Positions 11,438-23,869 of a stretch of 64,000 nt of DNA are shown here, piece after piece (position 1 is the stretch's first letter; each line of letters starts with the position of its first letter). A program made the position numbers and the translations under genes. The DNA is taken from positions 12,661,088 through 12,725,087 of the forward strand of contig NC_087071.1 in the NCBI RefSeq assembly GCF_963678635.1, read 5' to 3'. The DNA is from Symsagittifera roscoffensis. Its lineage: Eukaryota; Xenacoelomorpha; Acoela; Convolutidae. Under the pieces are notes generated by a model. It searched no databases. It saw only the letters and a list, made by a program, of their open reading frames with translations, and was not told where the DNA came from.

Positions 11438-12529
11438 TTATTTTTTTTAACATCATGACAGGCAGAACCGTTAACGAGCACTCCGCGCCGGGCGGATGCT
11501 CACATTAACGCCCTTAAAAGTCCAAAACCGCCGGGGCGGAAGGGTAGTTCGGAACGCGGAAGCCTTCCGGATTACTGTGAATAGCTTTTTAACCTAGTTA
11601 AGACCGAAAATTCACAAAACAGGAAGGGTGGGGTGATCGGCCATCCCCTCGTTCCCTTAGAGGTTTGTGACCAAAAACAATTAAAGATATAAATAAAACC
11701 AAACTAAAAGTATTCTAGTACCCAAGAAAAACAAAAAAACATAAAAATAACCGAAAAAACCAAAAACAGTAAAAAAGTAAAAAATCAGTAGAAATCATCC
11801 CCCAGACAAGATGTGATCCGACCCTCCCGTTTGTTGTTGATAGATATATTGTTGTTACAGGCATTTATATCAGTCAGGATCGTTACGATCATTTTCGTAG
11901 CCCATTTGTGAGGCTTGTACTGTAGGGTTGTTTGAGTATTTAAGCACGTTAATGCTAATATGCGCTCAATCCGGAAGGGTCTGCTGATTTGCGCTCAATC
12001 TGGAGGGGTCTTGGGAGAAGAATGATCCGGCAAGCAGTACAAGGAGCAACAAGAACGGGCTCAACGACAACAACAATCGACTGTTGGGTATCGTTAACAA
12101 GTTTTGTATCCCTTTTGGTACAAAAATTAAGATAGTAATCTGTGGGGGGCTCGACAGTGCTGCAATGTAGTGACCCTTCACCGAACTGCGAATATCTGAG
12201 TTAAGCACCTTAATTCGGATATTGGACGAACCCGGAGGGGTATAGTATACAAATATTATTACTTATATAGCCCATATTAATACTCCTATATCGTTTTTCA
12301 GTGAAAAAACAAAGAAAACAGACCGGTTTTTAGGCTCAAAATAGCGATATTTTGATCCCCCCACAAGTTGCAATTTTTGACATATCGATATTTTTTGAAA
12401 CGGAAAAAAGCGCTAAATTAGTACGTTACATCGTAATTGCACTACTATAGTTGGTAGAACCGGTTAAGTTTAGTTCGGAAGTGGTTGGAACTATTTTGGT
12501 ACCAAAAACCGATTTTTTTTTCTCCTATA

Positions 12530-12671
12530 ACGGAGGGGTCCTAATCCGGAGGGGTCTTACATTTGCTAACTCAGAGGGGTCACAATATGGAGGGGTCTCA
12601 GTTTTGCCAATCCGGAGGGGTCCTATTTTTGCCAATCCGGAGGGGTCCTATTTTTGCCACTCCGGAGGGGT
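12530..12671 (+). repeat. GGAGGGGTC tandem array in element 1 leader
   Basis: Seven copies of a 10-11-bp core (CCGGAGGGGTC and variants) spaced 15-26 bp apart. Looser copies lie at about 11970, 12001 and 12231. The same 12-mer TCCGGAGGGGTC occurs in the type A LTR (31511-31522), so the array seems to be built from an LTR motif. Confidence 0.8.
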
Positions 12672-13410
12672 ACTGTTTTGTCTTGTCTTTGTCTGTTTAC
12701 TTAAAGGACTTAAGTAAACAGAAGAAAAGATAATAGTGAGGGGTGTTAGGTTATTAAGAGACAGGCCAGGAACCAGTGACTGCACTGGTAACTTGCCTTT
12801 GAAGAAAAGACCAGACCAAAACAAAACAGGTCCACACTCGGATATTCGTGACATTAAGTCTAAATTAAAAAAAGAGTGTGCAACCCATTGGTGTGGATTG
12901 AAATCCAAAACATTTTTGAGAAAAGTGACTGCCCTGAGGTTTTAGTAGGTCTAACTCGGGCAGTCCGAAGCAAATAGGTAACACAGTTCTCGGTGGGTGC
13001 AATAGACGCCCACTTGAGAAAATTACTGCCTTCAAGATTTGTCTGTTTGGTGCAGCACCAAACAGGGAAAGCTCTTTCTTTATAAAACAAGTTCGACTAC
13101 TGTACTGCGACCGACTAAAAGTACAATACACATACCTTTTTCAGAAAATTATTCTTATTTTGTTATATTTGGTTTTAAATCAACAATTTGTGCTTAATTG
13201 GGTAAAGAATACACTATCTTTTAAATTGACTGATATCATCATACTGTGATAGTTTTCAAATCTTACGACTATAATCGATTGTTGTGAATAAGTTGGGAAT
13301 ACGCTGTGTTATTATTATTTTTGTGTTGTGTTATTATTATCAATAGTCAAACTAGAAGGTCACTAGCAATCGAATTGAGTGTATAGGCATTAAGAAGTGA
13401 TAAATTGAAA

Positions 13411-16110
13411 ATGAGTCTAGACAAGTCAAGAATACCTATACGAGGTAATAGCTCTAGAAATTCATACCTAAAAAGCAAAGAAGAGCAATGACCGACCCTT
13501 TTGTGGAACGGATCACACGAGCCCGGACCGACAAAGGAGAGACGAATTCAGGCAGAATGGTTGAAACCAGGAGTCAGAAGTCCTCAGAAGAGCGAAAAGC
13601 TATGCTAGAAGTGGAGGTCTATCCGGACCAGGCCATGAATGAGAACCAGGAAATACATGGACCGGAGGGGAGAGACAGGAGGCTGGCGAGTGAATCTACT
13701 CCGATAGAACAAGGCCAAGATTTTGCTACTTCCACCGGGACACTGGACCGAGAGGAGATGTCGGAACTGTCCGACATCTCTACTGAAATTGTGGCAAGTA
13801 GAAGATCTCCCACAGATAACACCATGATGGCAGGCGTGACGGAGAAACAGACAACCTCCTCATCGTTCTCAGAAAGAATGAAGAACACTTTCGGAAACAT
13901 CTTTCCATTCACCATGGGAGTGGGCACAGGAAAAGAAGGTGAATCCCAGGAGGAAGAAGAGGACGAAGACGAGCAAGTGGACTTTGGATCTCAAGTCAGC
14001 CTCAATAGTTCGAGCCAGGAGAATGAGGCATACGTCGAAAGAGAGACTGGAACCAAGTACAAATTTGGTGTGGCGAGAACGATAAGCAAAGACTCAAACA
14101 CACCAGGCCAGTCAAGAGGCTTTGCGAGTATGACAAATTCAGAGGCGCGAACTGGGGAGAATAGAAACAAAGGGCTAGGCAACGCATCGGCGGATCCTGA
14201 GGTGGATAATGAAAAGACGTCGAGGCAGAGAATCAAAGCCCGAGTCTCGACCAGCACGAAGCTACCTGGGATCGACAGGGTGACACCGCCACTAGTGACG
14301 CCACTAGTGGAAAACGGGGCAGCATTCGAAGAAGCTTTGAACAACATAGTGGGCAGTATAGGAGAAAAAATGAACAGATGTCCATAAGAATGAGTGAACT
14401 GGAAAGAGCAGTCCACATTGAAAGAGAAACTATGCGGGAAGAAATAAACCGCAATAGACAAGAAGTTGATAGGAGCGAAAAACCTTTGAAGGAAAGAACG
14501 GACAAGCACATAGCGAAGAACTTGTCGAGAATGACAAGAGAAGCGGAACAAAGAGAGTTACGCTTAAGAGACGACATGGAGAAGTTAAGAATACAGCAAG
14601 AGCAGTCTCTTGGGACTCTTGACACAAAGATAGATGCGATGATGGAGAGGCGAACTCAGGCTATCATGGACAGGTTGGACGGGCTACTAGGCAGCAAGAG
14701 TGGACCAAAAGAAGGGGAACCTAACTCGGGAGGTCCCAGCAGGGAGCCGAAGGTGAACTTCAATGACCATCAAAGGGGGAGGATATATGGATCCACAAGA
14801 GGTAGGGGCAGTTCATCAGGCTATGCCACAAGGGATAGTAGAACATGGGGCCCAAACAGTAGAGAAAGTTCAACTGGGAACAGACAGACCTCAAACGAAC
14901 GACCGACGCAAGGCACACATGCGACTGGGAGAGGTGATTCTGGTAACAAAGACATGCGAGCCGAGTGAGGAGTCATGTGGGCCAAGGGGGAAACAGTCAC
15001 GGCGATTCGGATTGCAGAGATGCACCGAATACAGAGCCCTTAACAAGGTGCGATGATACTCAGGCGGGGCACTCGAGAGATGCTACGGCAATGGCCACAG
15101 CCTTTGAACCCCTAAACAGGTCTTTGGAAACATTCCTTACGAGGTTATCCAGAACCAATGAACGCAGTGAGAAATCCAGAAGAGTCTTTAAAAAACCAAG
15201 ATGCTACAAAGAGGAATCTGATGGCTGCATTGATACCTGGATAGAGGTAATGAAACTGCATTTCCAGGAAGAGGACTTGTCTGAAAGACAAAAATTCACT
15301 GCGCTCATCAGTAACTTGGAAGGGACAGCTCTGAACTGTGTCATGGCCAAGAAGCAATACCAGCGGGACACAGCTGAGAAAATTTTCGATATCTTGTTAA
15401 ATCGTTTTGGATCAGGGGTGCAGGGCCACCAGGCAATGATGCGCTTCGAGAAATGGAGGCAACGAGAGAATGAAACGATAGACAAGTTCCTGGACGATTT
15501 GGAAATGCTGAGAAGACGCAGCCAAATGTCAAACCGGATGAGTCAAACAGAAGGATGAACCTGGCAGTAGCCTCAAACTTCATCGATGGTGTGAAAAATG
15601 ATGAACTTCGAACAATGCTAGCAACGCATTACACACCACTATCAACCGATGCGCCAGCACCAGAGGAGTTGAGGCTCAATTCAAAAGAATATCTTTTGTT
15701 GAAACCTCCTTCGAGATCTGGATATTATAAGAACAATTATGGCAATTTTAACAACGGACCAGAAAACCAAGGGAACAACTGGTACAAACCGAGGGATGAT
15801 ATGGACAAGAGACGCTCTTGTGCCAATTGCAGTTCAACGGACCATCATGTGTCAGCATGCCCAACTTACAAACAGGGCAAGAAAGCAATAGGCTTTAGCC
15901 TCGAGGATGAATGCGTCAGAGGTCGATCATGAAGATTTCATGAGGGGAATAATTGCAAAGTTCGGCCCGAGGTGTTTCTTTTGCAACTTGGAAGGCCATT
16001 TTAAAATGGATTGTCCGCAATTCTGGGATGCTGTAGCAGACATCAAGTATACAAGGCATGAGGAAGCTCTATCAGGAGTGAAAGCCAGCAAGGCTCGTCT
16101 ATTGAGTTAA
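13411..16110 (+). pseudogene. gag: Element 1 gag, broken by frameshifts
   Basis: A short ORF from ATG 13411 shares its first residues with the Gag start of element 2, then stops at 13491, overlapping ATG 13488 of a 299-codon frame. The coding sequence then passes through five frames (13488-14387, 14378-14968, 14965-15558, 15555-15932, 15907-16110). Visible parts: an acidic serine-rich N-terminus, a coiled coil (about 14390-14690), a capsid-like retrotransposon-Gag region (about 15175-15530, motif DTWIEVMKLHF), and two CX2CX4HX4C zinc knuckles (from 15819 and 15973-16013). Intact Gag would form the particle and bind genomic RNA. This copy needs several frame changes and is dead. Confidence 0.85.
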
Positions 16111-16158
16111 GCGGAGGCGCGCAGAAAAGACAAACCGTAAGAGCTGGAGACGAAGAAA

Positions 16159-17259
16159 ATGCAAGCGGTATTAGAAGAGATATGCGAACCGGGACCAGTG
16201 ACTGCGGCCGATGACTTCAAGATTGATTATAGGGCAGCCGTGAAGGATGCTCTAAATAGAGTGCAGCAGGAACTGGTGACAAAAGAGATCGAACAGAAAG
16301 TGAAACTCGAACTGGAGAATGAGAAACTACAGGAGAAATTGAATACCTTCGAGGCGACAGAAGTCGAAGAGACAAAGGTACCAAGCAGTTTGAGCATGAA
16401 AATTAATGTGATCTCCGGTCAGAGGTTCGATATGGTGCCGCAAGGAAGCAAAATACAGTCAATAATCTCGGTAGCAGGACACCAGGTAATCAGAAATCTG
16501 AGTGAACCATCGGAGTTCACTTTGATGCATTTGGACACATATGCAGATTATGTGAGGCAGGTGGTGCCACGCACTGAGTCAAGAGCGATGCGAGCACTAC
16601 TAACTACGGGTGGCCCTCGCATAAAGAAGCTTCATGGGCGCTACGTGGAAGTCTATGGGCCGCATCAGGTGATGCTGAACGTGGATGGAATCAGTATCTA
16701 CACTAGGACTTATGTAACAACAGATAGTGACCAAATAGGGCAGATCTATTTGGGTGAGGAGGAACTCAAAGTCCGCAGGATAGGCCATGACGCCACGATG
16801 GAACAAGATGCAGTACACATTGGGTACGAAGCAGATGTGACCGCACATCTGCTCGACACCAACGGAAAAAAAATTGGAGTCACAGGGCTTCTGGACACAG
16901 GAGCGGTGGTGAGTGTGATGCCGATAAAAACTTGGGAAAAAATGGGCTTCATGAGGGAAGATCTAATTCCAACGAATCTCCGACTGGCCGCCGCCAATCG
17001 AGGAGCGATTTACGTAGCCGGAAGGACACCAATAACGGTTCTTCACATGGGAGGACGGGATCTTTGGATGAGCTTCCTGGTGGTAGAGAATTTGGACGAC
17101 GCCGACCAATTCATCTTGGGCAGAGATTTCGTCAGGAATTTTGACGTGATGATAGACTTGAACAACGTTCTGATAAGGATTAGGAACCCGGATCGGAAGT
17201 ATGTTAAGAAACCAATTAATAGGATAATAACAGACGAAAACAAGGTAACATTTTTCTAG
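16159..17259 (+). pseudogene. Element 1 Gag tail and aspartic protease
   Basis: 366 codons in the same frame as the second zinc knuckle, separated from it by one stop (16108). The start is a charged helix rich in E and K. The protease is near residues 225-350: LLDTGAVVSVMP with the DTG catalytic triad at 16894-16902, then the downstream FILGRDFVRNFDV segment typical of retropepsins. It works as a homodimer to mature Gag and Pol. The single frame across the Gag tail and protease indicates that this lineage probably makes an uninterrupted Gag-Pol rather than using a frameshift. Confidence 0.85.
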
Positions 17260-17291
17260 ACAGAAAAATAAAACTACAGCCAGGGCAGGGT

Positions 17292-17923
17292 GTGGTAGTA
17301 CTTTTTAGAATGAGAAATTTAAATTCGTTAAATGACAGTAAACAGGTTTGTTTGGTACCGAATCCAAATAGTCAAAGCTCAGTGATTTTAGGCCGGAGCT
17401 TCTCCGTAACGCGAAACGGACTGCGTGTCATTAGGTTATTAAACACACTGGACACCACGGTTTCAATCCAGCGTGGAAAGAAGCTTGGTTACGCTTTGCC
17501 GATGAGGACCGACTATGAAGAGACACAGAACTTAAAAAAATTTAGTGTGAAAGACTGTCCTTATCATGCCAATAAAGAGAAAATTTTAAAAAGAATTAAT
17601 GAATTCAAATCCATTCATAAATTGTTTTCAATGAAGTCCGACACGGACGACAGTTTATCGAGCTGCTCGAACTTTCCGGAACGCCCCTCGTCACAAGAAC
17701 TAGAGTCTGACAAACCGGTTTTGCCAGAGATAGAACACTTAAAAGGGAAAATAGGCGAGGGAGATTTCGAGCTACTACGGGAGGTTTTAAAACGCGGATG
17801 TATTTTCTAGACATAAGGCGGATATCGGTTGCTGTAATTTCGTTGAACACGAAATCGAACTTGAGGAAGCGCCGTTCCCCATAGGGAAGGCGCAAGACGA
17901 ATGACGCCCCATAAATCGGAAGC
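17292..17923 (+). pseudogene. Element 1 protease-RT connector
   Basis: Open 17292-17810, in another frame than the protease. It contains the RGKKLGYALP segment found upstream of RT in gypsy-type Pol, then an acidic stretch (SCSNFPERPSSQELESDKPV) nearly the same as in element 2. From 17811 to 17923 homology to element 2 continues through stops and frame changes. Confidence 0.75.
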
Positions 17924-18721
17924 GTGCCGAGCGGAAATAGACATGTCGCTCGAATACGACATGATAGAACCCTAAAAATCGCCATGGGCTTGCGGGGTAG
18001 TAATGGCGAAAAAGAAAGGGGGCAGCTTAGGTTTTGTTGCAACTTTCGCTACTTGAACGCGGTAACGATAAAAGATGCGTACCCGATACCGCGAAGAGAC
18101 GAGAGCCTCTCTAAACTTGGTGATGCCAAGTTCTTCTTCACATTGGACTTGGGTTCTGCCTTCTGGCAGGACCTGCTGCGGAAGAAGGATAGAGAAAAGA
18201 CCAGATTCGCGTGTGAGTTGGGGTTGTACCAGTTAAAGAGGATGCCCTTCGGCTTGTGCAACGCAACGGCCACTTTTCAAAGACTGATGGCTCAGGCTTT
18301 GACCAGAGTGACAAAGAAGTACGGGAATCTTGTGATGTGTTACGTGGATGACGTAGTCATAGCAACACCGACCCTGGAAGACCACATTGATCGGCTCGAG
18401 GAGGTCTTTGGATGCATGAAAAGAGCAGGCTTGAAGTGCAAACCATCGAAATGTGAAATCCTTAGGGATTCAATCAAGTACCTGGGGAGAATGGTGGACA
18501 GGCATGGTGTGAGGCCGGACCCAGAAGCAGTAGAAGCAGTGTTGATATGGAAGGCTCCCAGAACGGACACACAGCTCCTGAGCTTCCTAGGGTTTGCCAA
18601 CTACTACCGTGAGTTCATAAAAAGATATGCAGATAAGATGTATTCGATGCAGAAGCTGATGCGCAACAAAGGGAAAAAGTTCGAATGGAAGGATGAAGCA
18701 CAAGTTGCCTTGAGAACATAA
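17924..18721 (+). pseudogene. pol: Element 1 reverse transcriptase
   Basis: 265 codons with the RT blocks in order: FRYLNAVTIKDAYPIPR, LDLGSAFWQ, MPFGLCNATATFQRLM, YVDD at 18341-18352 (catalytic aspartates present), LKCKPSKCEI and the thumb motif FLGFANYYREFI. The VP of the usual WQVP is replaced (WQDL), and the frame is lost at about 18715. It would copy the element RNA into DNA in the particle. Confidence 0.9.
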
Positions 18722-18744
18722 AGCGGGAACTGTGCGAAGCGCCA

Positions 18745-19404
18745 GTGCTAGGCATGCCTACAGAAAAAGGCATGTATGTTCTTGACGCAGACGCATCGGT
18801 AGTAGCCATCTCAGGAATATTGCATCAGGAGCAAGAATGGAATGGAAGAACGGTTCTCCGTCCCATTGCATACGGCAGCAAGGTCTTGAGTGACACTGAG
18901 ATGAAATATGTTGCACCAAAAGCAGAAATGTTTGCAGTTGTCACATTTGTGGAAAAATACCGCGCATACTTGGGGAGCGCTCCCTTTAAGTTACGCGTAG
19001 ACAACAGAGCGTTATCCTGGTTGAAGACCTACTCGATGGATCAGAGTTATATTGGTAGATGGATAGTAAGATTGGATGGCTACCACATGATAATCGAGCA
19101 CAGGATGCGTGATAAACACCAGAATGCTGACAGCCTCAGCAAGAAAACTGATTTCTATGAAAGATTGGAACAGAAGCAAGCCAATCAGGCAGAAATAAGG
19201 GAAGGATTCTCGTTTCTGGACAAAGAAATTTATGAAGCGCTTCCCTTAACGAGATGGTTGGACAAGTCTGGACATCCCATTTCAGGACATCCTGAGTTAC
19301 CTGCAGAGAAAGCAGCCGAGATAAAGACCCTATCCAAGGGGTCCCGGTCCCCATGGATCTGTTGCTGCGCTCAATCCTGGTCCAGCAAGAACTCTCTCGC
19401 ATGA
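18745..19404 (+). pseudogene. Element 1 RNase H
   Basis: After a frame change the thumb-connection region continues (GMPTEKGMYVLDADASVVAI, where the DADAS aspartate is the first RNase H acidic residue). Then come E in KAEMFAVV, D in RVDNRALSW and the C-terminal DKHQNADSLSK with the last Asp, giving an Asp-Glu-Asp-Asp centre. It would degrade RNA in the RNA-DNA hybrid. The frame runs on to LTRWLDKSG, then shifts at about 19340. Confidence 0.88.
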
Positions 19405-20606
19405 ACATAAACAGCATCTCATTATTGGATAAAACGGTGCAGGTCACACAGCAAGTGATGCGGATGCTGGGTGGATTGTTAGAAAGGGAAGTGACCAGAG
19501 ATGACCACGAGTGGACAGCAGCAGTGGCATCACTGACAGTCAGGGAGAAGGTGAAGATCATGCCGTCCAGACGACAACACGAAGAGAACGGGAGGGATTG
19601 TAGGACAATAGTTCTGCAACTAGTATCCTCAATACCACACGAGGTTTTAAATAGTACTTCGTACGGACGGAAAGAACAGGGGGGCAATACGCGAAGGAAA
19701 ACCGTTGCCTTTGTGGACCAGGATAAAGAAGGTGAAAAGGTAGAAGGAAACCTGGTGCAAGATTGTTTGTCCGGGGAGACGAACAATGAGAAGAGCCAGC
19801 GAGTACAAGATCAACACCCGAGACATGGAAGTTTGTCCAGGGAGTCTGAGATAGATGAAAAAGTTCCTGATGAGAAACAGGACCTGGGGAACAATGTTTT
19901 GTCCGGGGAGTTCAGATGGATGCAAAGACGGCACAGACCTGATCTGGAGGAGGGTGCAGACTCCATCACAAACTCTTCAACAGATGACAACTCCCGAAAC
20001 TCAAGAATTGACACCTACTCAGACAGGAACTCGAGCTCAGGATCGGAACTGTCAGAAATGGCAATCCACACACTACAAGTGGAAAATCGAGCTAGGGATC
20101 TGGATAGAGAAGTATATCAGGACCCTGACAGTGATCGCTACCTCATACCAGGTGAAAGAGTCTTTGACAACGCAGCGGATGATTTGGAAACAATAGCGGT
20201 ATCGAAACGTTCGATAAGTATGTTGCCGCAAAAAGAGGTATTCAGGACTGATCTTCAGCCATTCAAACAAGAAACACAGCCGTTGGCGAAGATTTGGTGC
20301 GTTAAGATGGAGGAAGACACAAACCCAATGAGCTGAATAGTCAGATGAGGGTAATGAAGACGTACTTGAAGGCGAGATACAGACTCTCGGATCTTCTAAG
20401 GGCGCAGAGAAATGATCGCATGACAAGCAACCTAAAAAGGTAGATTGAGAATGATTCTCCGAATAAGGAGACCTCGAGGAAGATAGTTACCGTATCCTGA
20501 GACAGTAGTTCATGCAGAAAGAGGGAAGGTTATACTTGAACAAGGACGGGATTGTGGCTTGCAGGAGAAGAAATGAGGATAAAGTCGTTACAAGTATAAC
20601 GCGATA
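19353..20606 (+). pseudogene. Element 1 RNase H-integrase linker
   Basis: About 330 codons (19353-20336) plus a decayed stretch to 20606 homologous to element 2 around 41590-41830. The linker is acidic, low in hydrophobics and repeats an LSGE-type tetrapeptide encoded by TTTGTCCGGGGAG (19766-19778), a variant at 19832-19844, and 19899-19910. The RYRLSDL block before integrase is shared with element 2. No known domain; ordinary gypsy elements have a far shorter linker. Confidence 0.7.
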
Positions 20607-21804
20607 GTGTTGCCGCAACTCTATCAGACAGAACTCTTGTTCAGGTCGCATGATCAGATGGGCCATCAGGGGATCGACAAAGTGTATCAGAGGATCCTGA
20701 AGCGCTTTGAGTGGCCTGGAATGAAAAAGGCATGCGAGAAGTGGGTAACAGCATGTCTGTCATGCCAACAGGTCAAGGATCCAAGGAAATTGCAATTTCC
20801 CTTGCAATCGATCGAGTCGTCTGAATTCAACGAGGTGGTGCATATAGATCACCAAAATATATGCATGACAGACAGTGGTTATAATCAGGTATTGGTCATG
20901 ATAGATCATTTCACGAAGTATGCAGAGGCCGTGCCCTGCATAACTGCTTCGGCGGAAGAGACCTGCGACCACTTGATCAATACGTGGATAGCGAGACACG
21001 GTTGTCTGATGACGTTTCAATCGGATAACGGAACAGCTTTCGTAGGAGAACTCAAGAAAGAGCTAATGAGACGCTCGCAAGTTGCTCAAGCTCACTCCAC
21101 GACATACCATCCACAGAAAAATGGCTCAGTGGAAAGGCAGAATCGAACGCTAGTGTCGATGCTGAGGGTATATTGTTCCAGGTACATGACCGATTGGGAC
21201 AGATATCTTCGACAGGTGATGGGAACTTACAATAGCACACAATATTCCACCACCGGAGTCAGCCCACATATGATGCTGACAGGGCACGACAAGTCTTTGC
21301 CCTTGACTTTCTTCTACCCAGAGTATGAGGGGAAGAAGACGTCACCACAGGTCTATGTGAGGGATGTAATTAGACGTCAGCAAGAGTTGAACGACTTGTG
21401 TAGACGAAATACTTAGCAAGCGCAGGCAAGGCAGAGGAAAAAATATGACAAGAAAGCAGCTGGTGCAAAAGCTTACTCGGTAGGAGATTACGTATGGGTA
21501 TTTCAAAATGTCATACCACCGAAAGGAACAAAAAAAGTGGAGGGGACCCTCCATGATTACGGAAGTGCACCAGGAGGGACGCTTTTATAGATTGAGTACT
21601 GGCCGAGCCGCTCATTACGAAAACATTAAGCCACACAATCCATCGACAGAAGACTGGTGTATACCTGCAGACATGGAAGAAGGGGATTATCTAGCGATGG
21701 ACCCTGCTTGTGAGGTCAATGAGAAGGGCACCAGGGAAAAGAACGATGGAAATGAGGTCATAGAGGAAGGAACGAGTACACCACTGGACCTAGGACTCAA
21801 ATGA
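20607..21804 (+). pseudogene. Element 1 integrase with GPY/F tail
   Basis: Open 20607-21416, then TAG and a frame change, open again 21508-21804. It has an intact HHCC zinc site (SHDQMGHQG and CLSCQQ) and a DDE core: Asp 20847, Asp 21024, Glu 21132 (36 codons between the last two, the retroviral D,D-35-E spacing). The tail has VWVFQNVI, then WRGPSMITEV and the GRFYRLSTGRAAHYENIKPH block (GPY/F-type). It would join the cDNA to host DNA. Confidence 0.9.
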
Positions 21805-21805
21805 C

Positions 21806-23011
21806 GTGATTGAAGCGGACGATGAAACTTTACACTACGCAGAAGAGGACTGGCAGGACCCTGAACAAAGGGAGGTTCCTAAGAACTTGGAACCGGATCT
21901 TCCATTCACGATACAGACTCGTCAGAATGACAGGACAAGATCCAAGAAGAAATATAACCCTTACGGCGACGATTTTGTACTGGACAGGATAGACCTAAAG
22001 AAGATAGGGGAAGAACTAGTGGGTCTAGAGGAAATAACTGTGTCACAGGTCATTGACATAGTCGATGATCACGACGATGAGTGGGTCGATGACCGGTCGA
22101 AACCCGAGGTAGAATTCGACGACGAGCAACATCAGTCATATGAACAAGACTTGACGAATCTGCGTATCTTGGAATGGCTGAACGAAATGACGTCGGACCC
22201 AAAGGAGACCAGTGCCACAATTCAAGATCTAGATCCTGAAAGCATAAAATACATGAAAACCGAACGAGAAGATCCTTCCTGGGCTGCCCAGGAGGGGCGA
22301 CTACTCATTCCGGCTTCCAATCTCGATTTGATACCCGGTATGCGATCGACGGGGATGTCGATGGATATTTTTGTCCGGGGAGTGGGGGTAGGACTTACCC
22401 ACACTGAAAACTTGATAATAAAAAAATTAAGAATAGCAAGAGAGACAGGAGACTTAGAAGCAGAAACAGGCAAAGAACCTAAGAAACCTGACATATGGAG
22501 GGTAGTTGAGTCATATTTTAACTTACCAAGTGAATATTCAAGTAGCATAATACTAACAGACAGTGATTTCATACTCACAAATGGAACATGTGCGATAGCA
22601 ATCACAGCAGACATGAGTTTTAGGACAGCGTTAGCGGCAGAATTTAAGAGAGAATATAAAAATATAGAATTTCTTTGGAAGCAAAGACCAGGAGTAGGGG
22701 GCGTAGCAGCATTGCCTCCGGCGGCGTCTCAGATACCGGGAAAATACCTATGTTTCCTAGTGACACGGGCGACGGAGAACCTAGTCTTGTCCATGACGAG
22801 ATTGAGAGACCCGGAAAACCTAGTCTTGTCCTTGACGAGATTGAGAGACTTCCTCGTGGAAAGGGATGTGAAGGAGCTTTCGCTTTCAGTGTACGACCCG
22901 AACAGAGGACGATTGCATCCTCGGGAATTGTACGCGCTCATACATGTAATCTTCTCTGATACTAATATACAAGTATATTTACATAAGAAATATTTTTTAA
23001 GTATAGGCTGA
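21806..23011 (+). pseudogene. Element 1 Pol C-terminal extension with macro-like domain
   Basis: 401 codons following integrase, probably the C-terminal part of Pol after one frameshift. It has an acidic linker (residues 1-165), the conserved block IFVRGVGVGLTHTENL (about 190-205), then a macro-domain-like region (about 243-401): strand IILTDSDFIL, CAIAITADMSF, AEFKREYKNIEFL, KYLCFLVTR, YDPNRGRL, and helix-strand to QVYLHKKY. This order matches TARG1/OARD1-type macro domains, which bind ADP-ribose. The glycine loop and catalytic Lys are replaced. A 39-bp in-frame tandem duplication (22776-22853) repeats the ENLVLSxTRLRD helix. Confidence 0.7.
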
Positions 23012-23357
23012 GTGACGTACAAGAGGGTGTTAGACTAGATTATGTAGTGTGTGATATGGGTGTTATGTTATGTTATGTGTTATGTTATTAAAATTTTGGG
23101 TAAGAAGGGGTTAGTGACCATGAACAACTGAATGACGATCTTAGGAATAGATCCAAAGTTTGGACTGTCCAATCTTATGTCGAATTCCAAAATTTTAGAG
23201 ACCGATTGATTTTAATAAATTTTAGGATCAAAATCTTTTTATCTGACTGTTTTTAAATAAATTTTAACGAGAAGTTAAGGTGAGACTGACAAGTGTGATA
23301 TTGTGACCTCTTTTCTAGATCCTGATTGATCGTTTAATTGCTCACTTGAGTTAAATC
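23012..23357 (+). other. Element 1 spacer between Pol and third coding region
   Basis: AT-rich 346 bp with stops in all frames, unlike its coding neighbours. A TTTTCTAG acceptor-like site at about 23310-23317 lies 41 bp before the next ATG, so the downstream region could be expressed from a spliced RNA (inference). Confidence 0.45.
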
Positions 23358-23819
23358 ATGGAATCGAATCAAATCAAACCTGAGAAGAGAATGGACAACT
23401 TCAACTTGGATGAATTGATGGACCTGGCAGAGGCATATATAGGAACGATGATAGATGCGATCTATCGTCGGCTAATGGATCGAGACTTCGCTCTGGAGGA
23501 CCCAGAGGCAGTCATGTTGCTGACCGCCCTAATAAACATCTTGGGGCATGACAACCGTGGGGACCGCCCCACGGAAGTCCTATTGATGGCAGCATACGGA
23601 GAGAGGGGAGTACTAGACCGCCCGAACATGAGAGTGATGAGGTGGAGAAACGGGGCTCTCTCAGGGAGTGACTTGGCGAATGAGCCTGGATTGGGAAGTT
23701 CTAGGACTTATCAACCAGGTGAAATGTCTTTGCCCTCCAAGCCCAAGCCTGGGCTGAGGAGAATCCATCAGGAGATGAACAGCGAGGCTGTTCAGGGAGA
23801 AGGCACAACGAAGGAGTAG
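23358..23819 (+). pseudogene. Element 1 third coding region, N-terminal part
   Basis: 153 codons from a real ATG after the spacer. It is homologous to the N-terminus of the 44708 ORF of element 2 (IYRRLMDRDF and EVLLMAAYG against LYRRLRDLDY and EAVLMVGYT). The coiled coil that follows in element 2 is missing: a deletion joins it to the tail of the SGNH domain at about 23820. Confidence 0.65.
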
Positions 23820-23869
23820 TCAGGTGGAATAACATCCTAAGGAATCTCGGAAGTCGGAATGCCGGAAGG

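Larger units (their letters stand above)
11410..13410 (+). other. Element 1 leader, non-coding
   Basis: Two kb between LTR and gag without a credible coding region; short ORFs here are chance. It holds two related blocks (11939-11985 and 12200-12242, both 'ttaagcac..ttaat' followed by a CGGA-GGGG motif) and the dense GGAGGGGTC array at 12530-12671. Leaders of LTR elements usually hold packaging and dimerisation signals; any such role here is inference. Confidence 0.65.

Noticed and set aside
13991-14625. Minus-strand ORFs opposite gag (and similar ones opposite pol and the third region)
   Set aside because: They are shadows of the conserved plus-strand coding frames, with no homology between elements in the minus frame.
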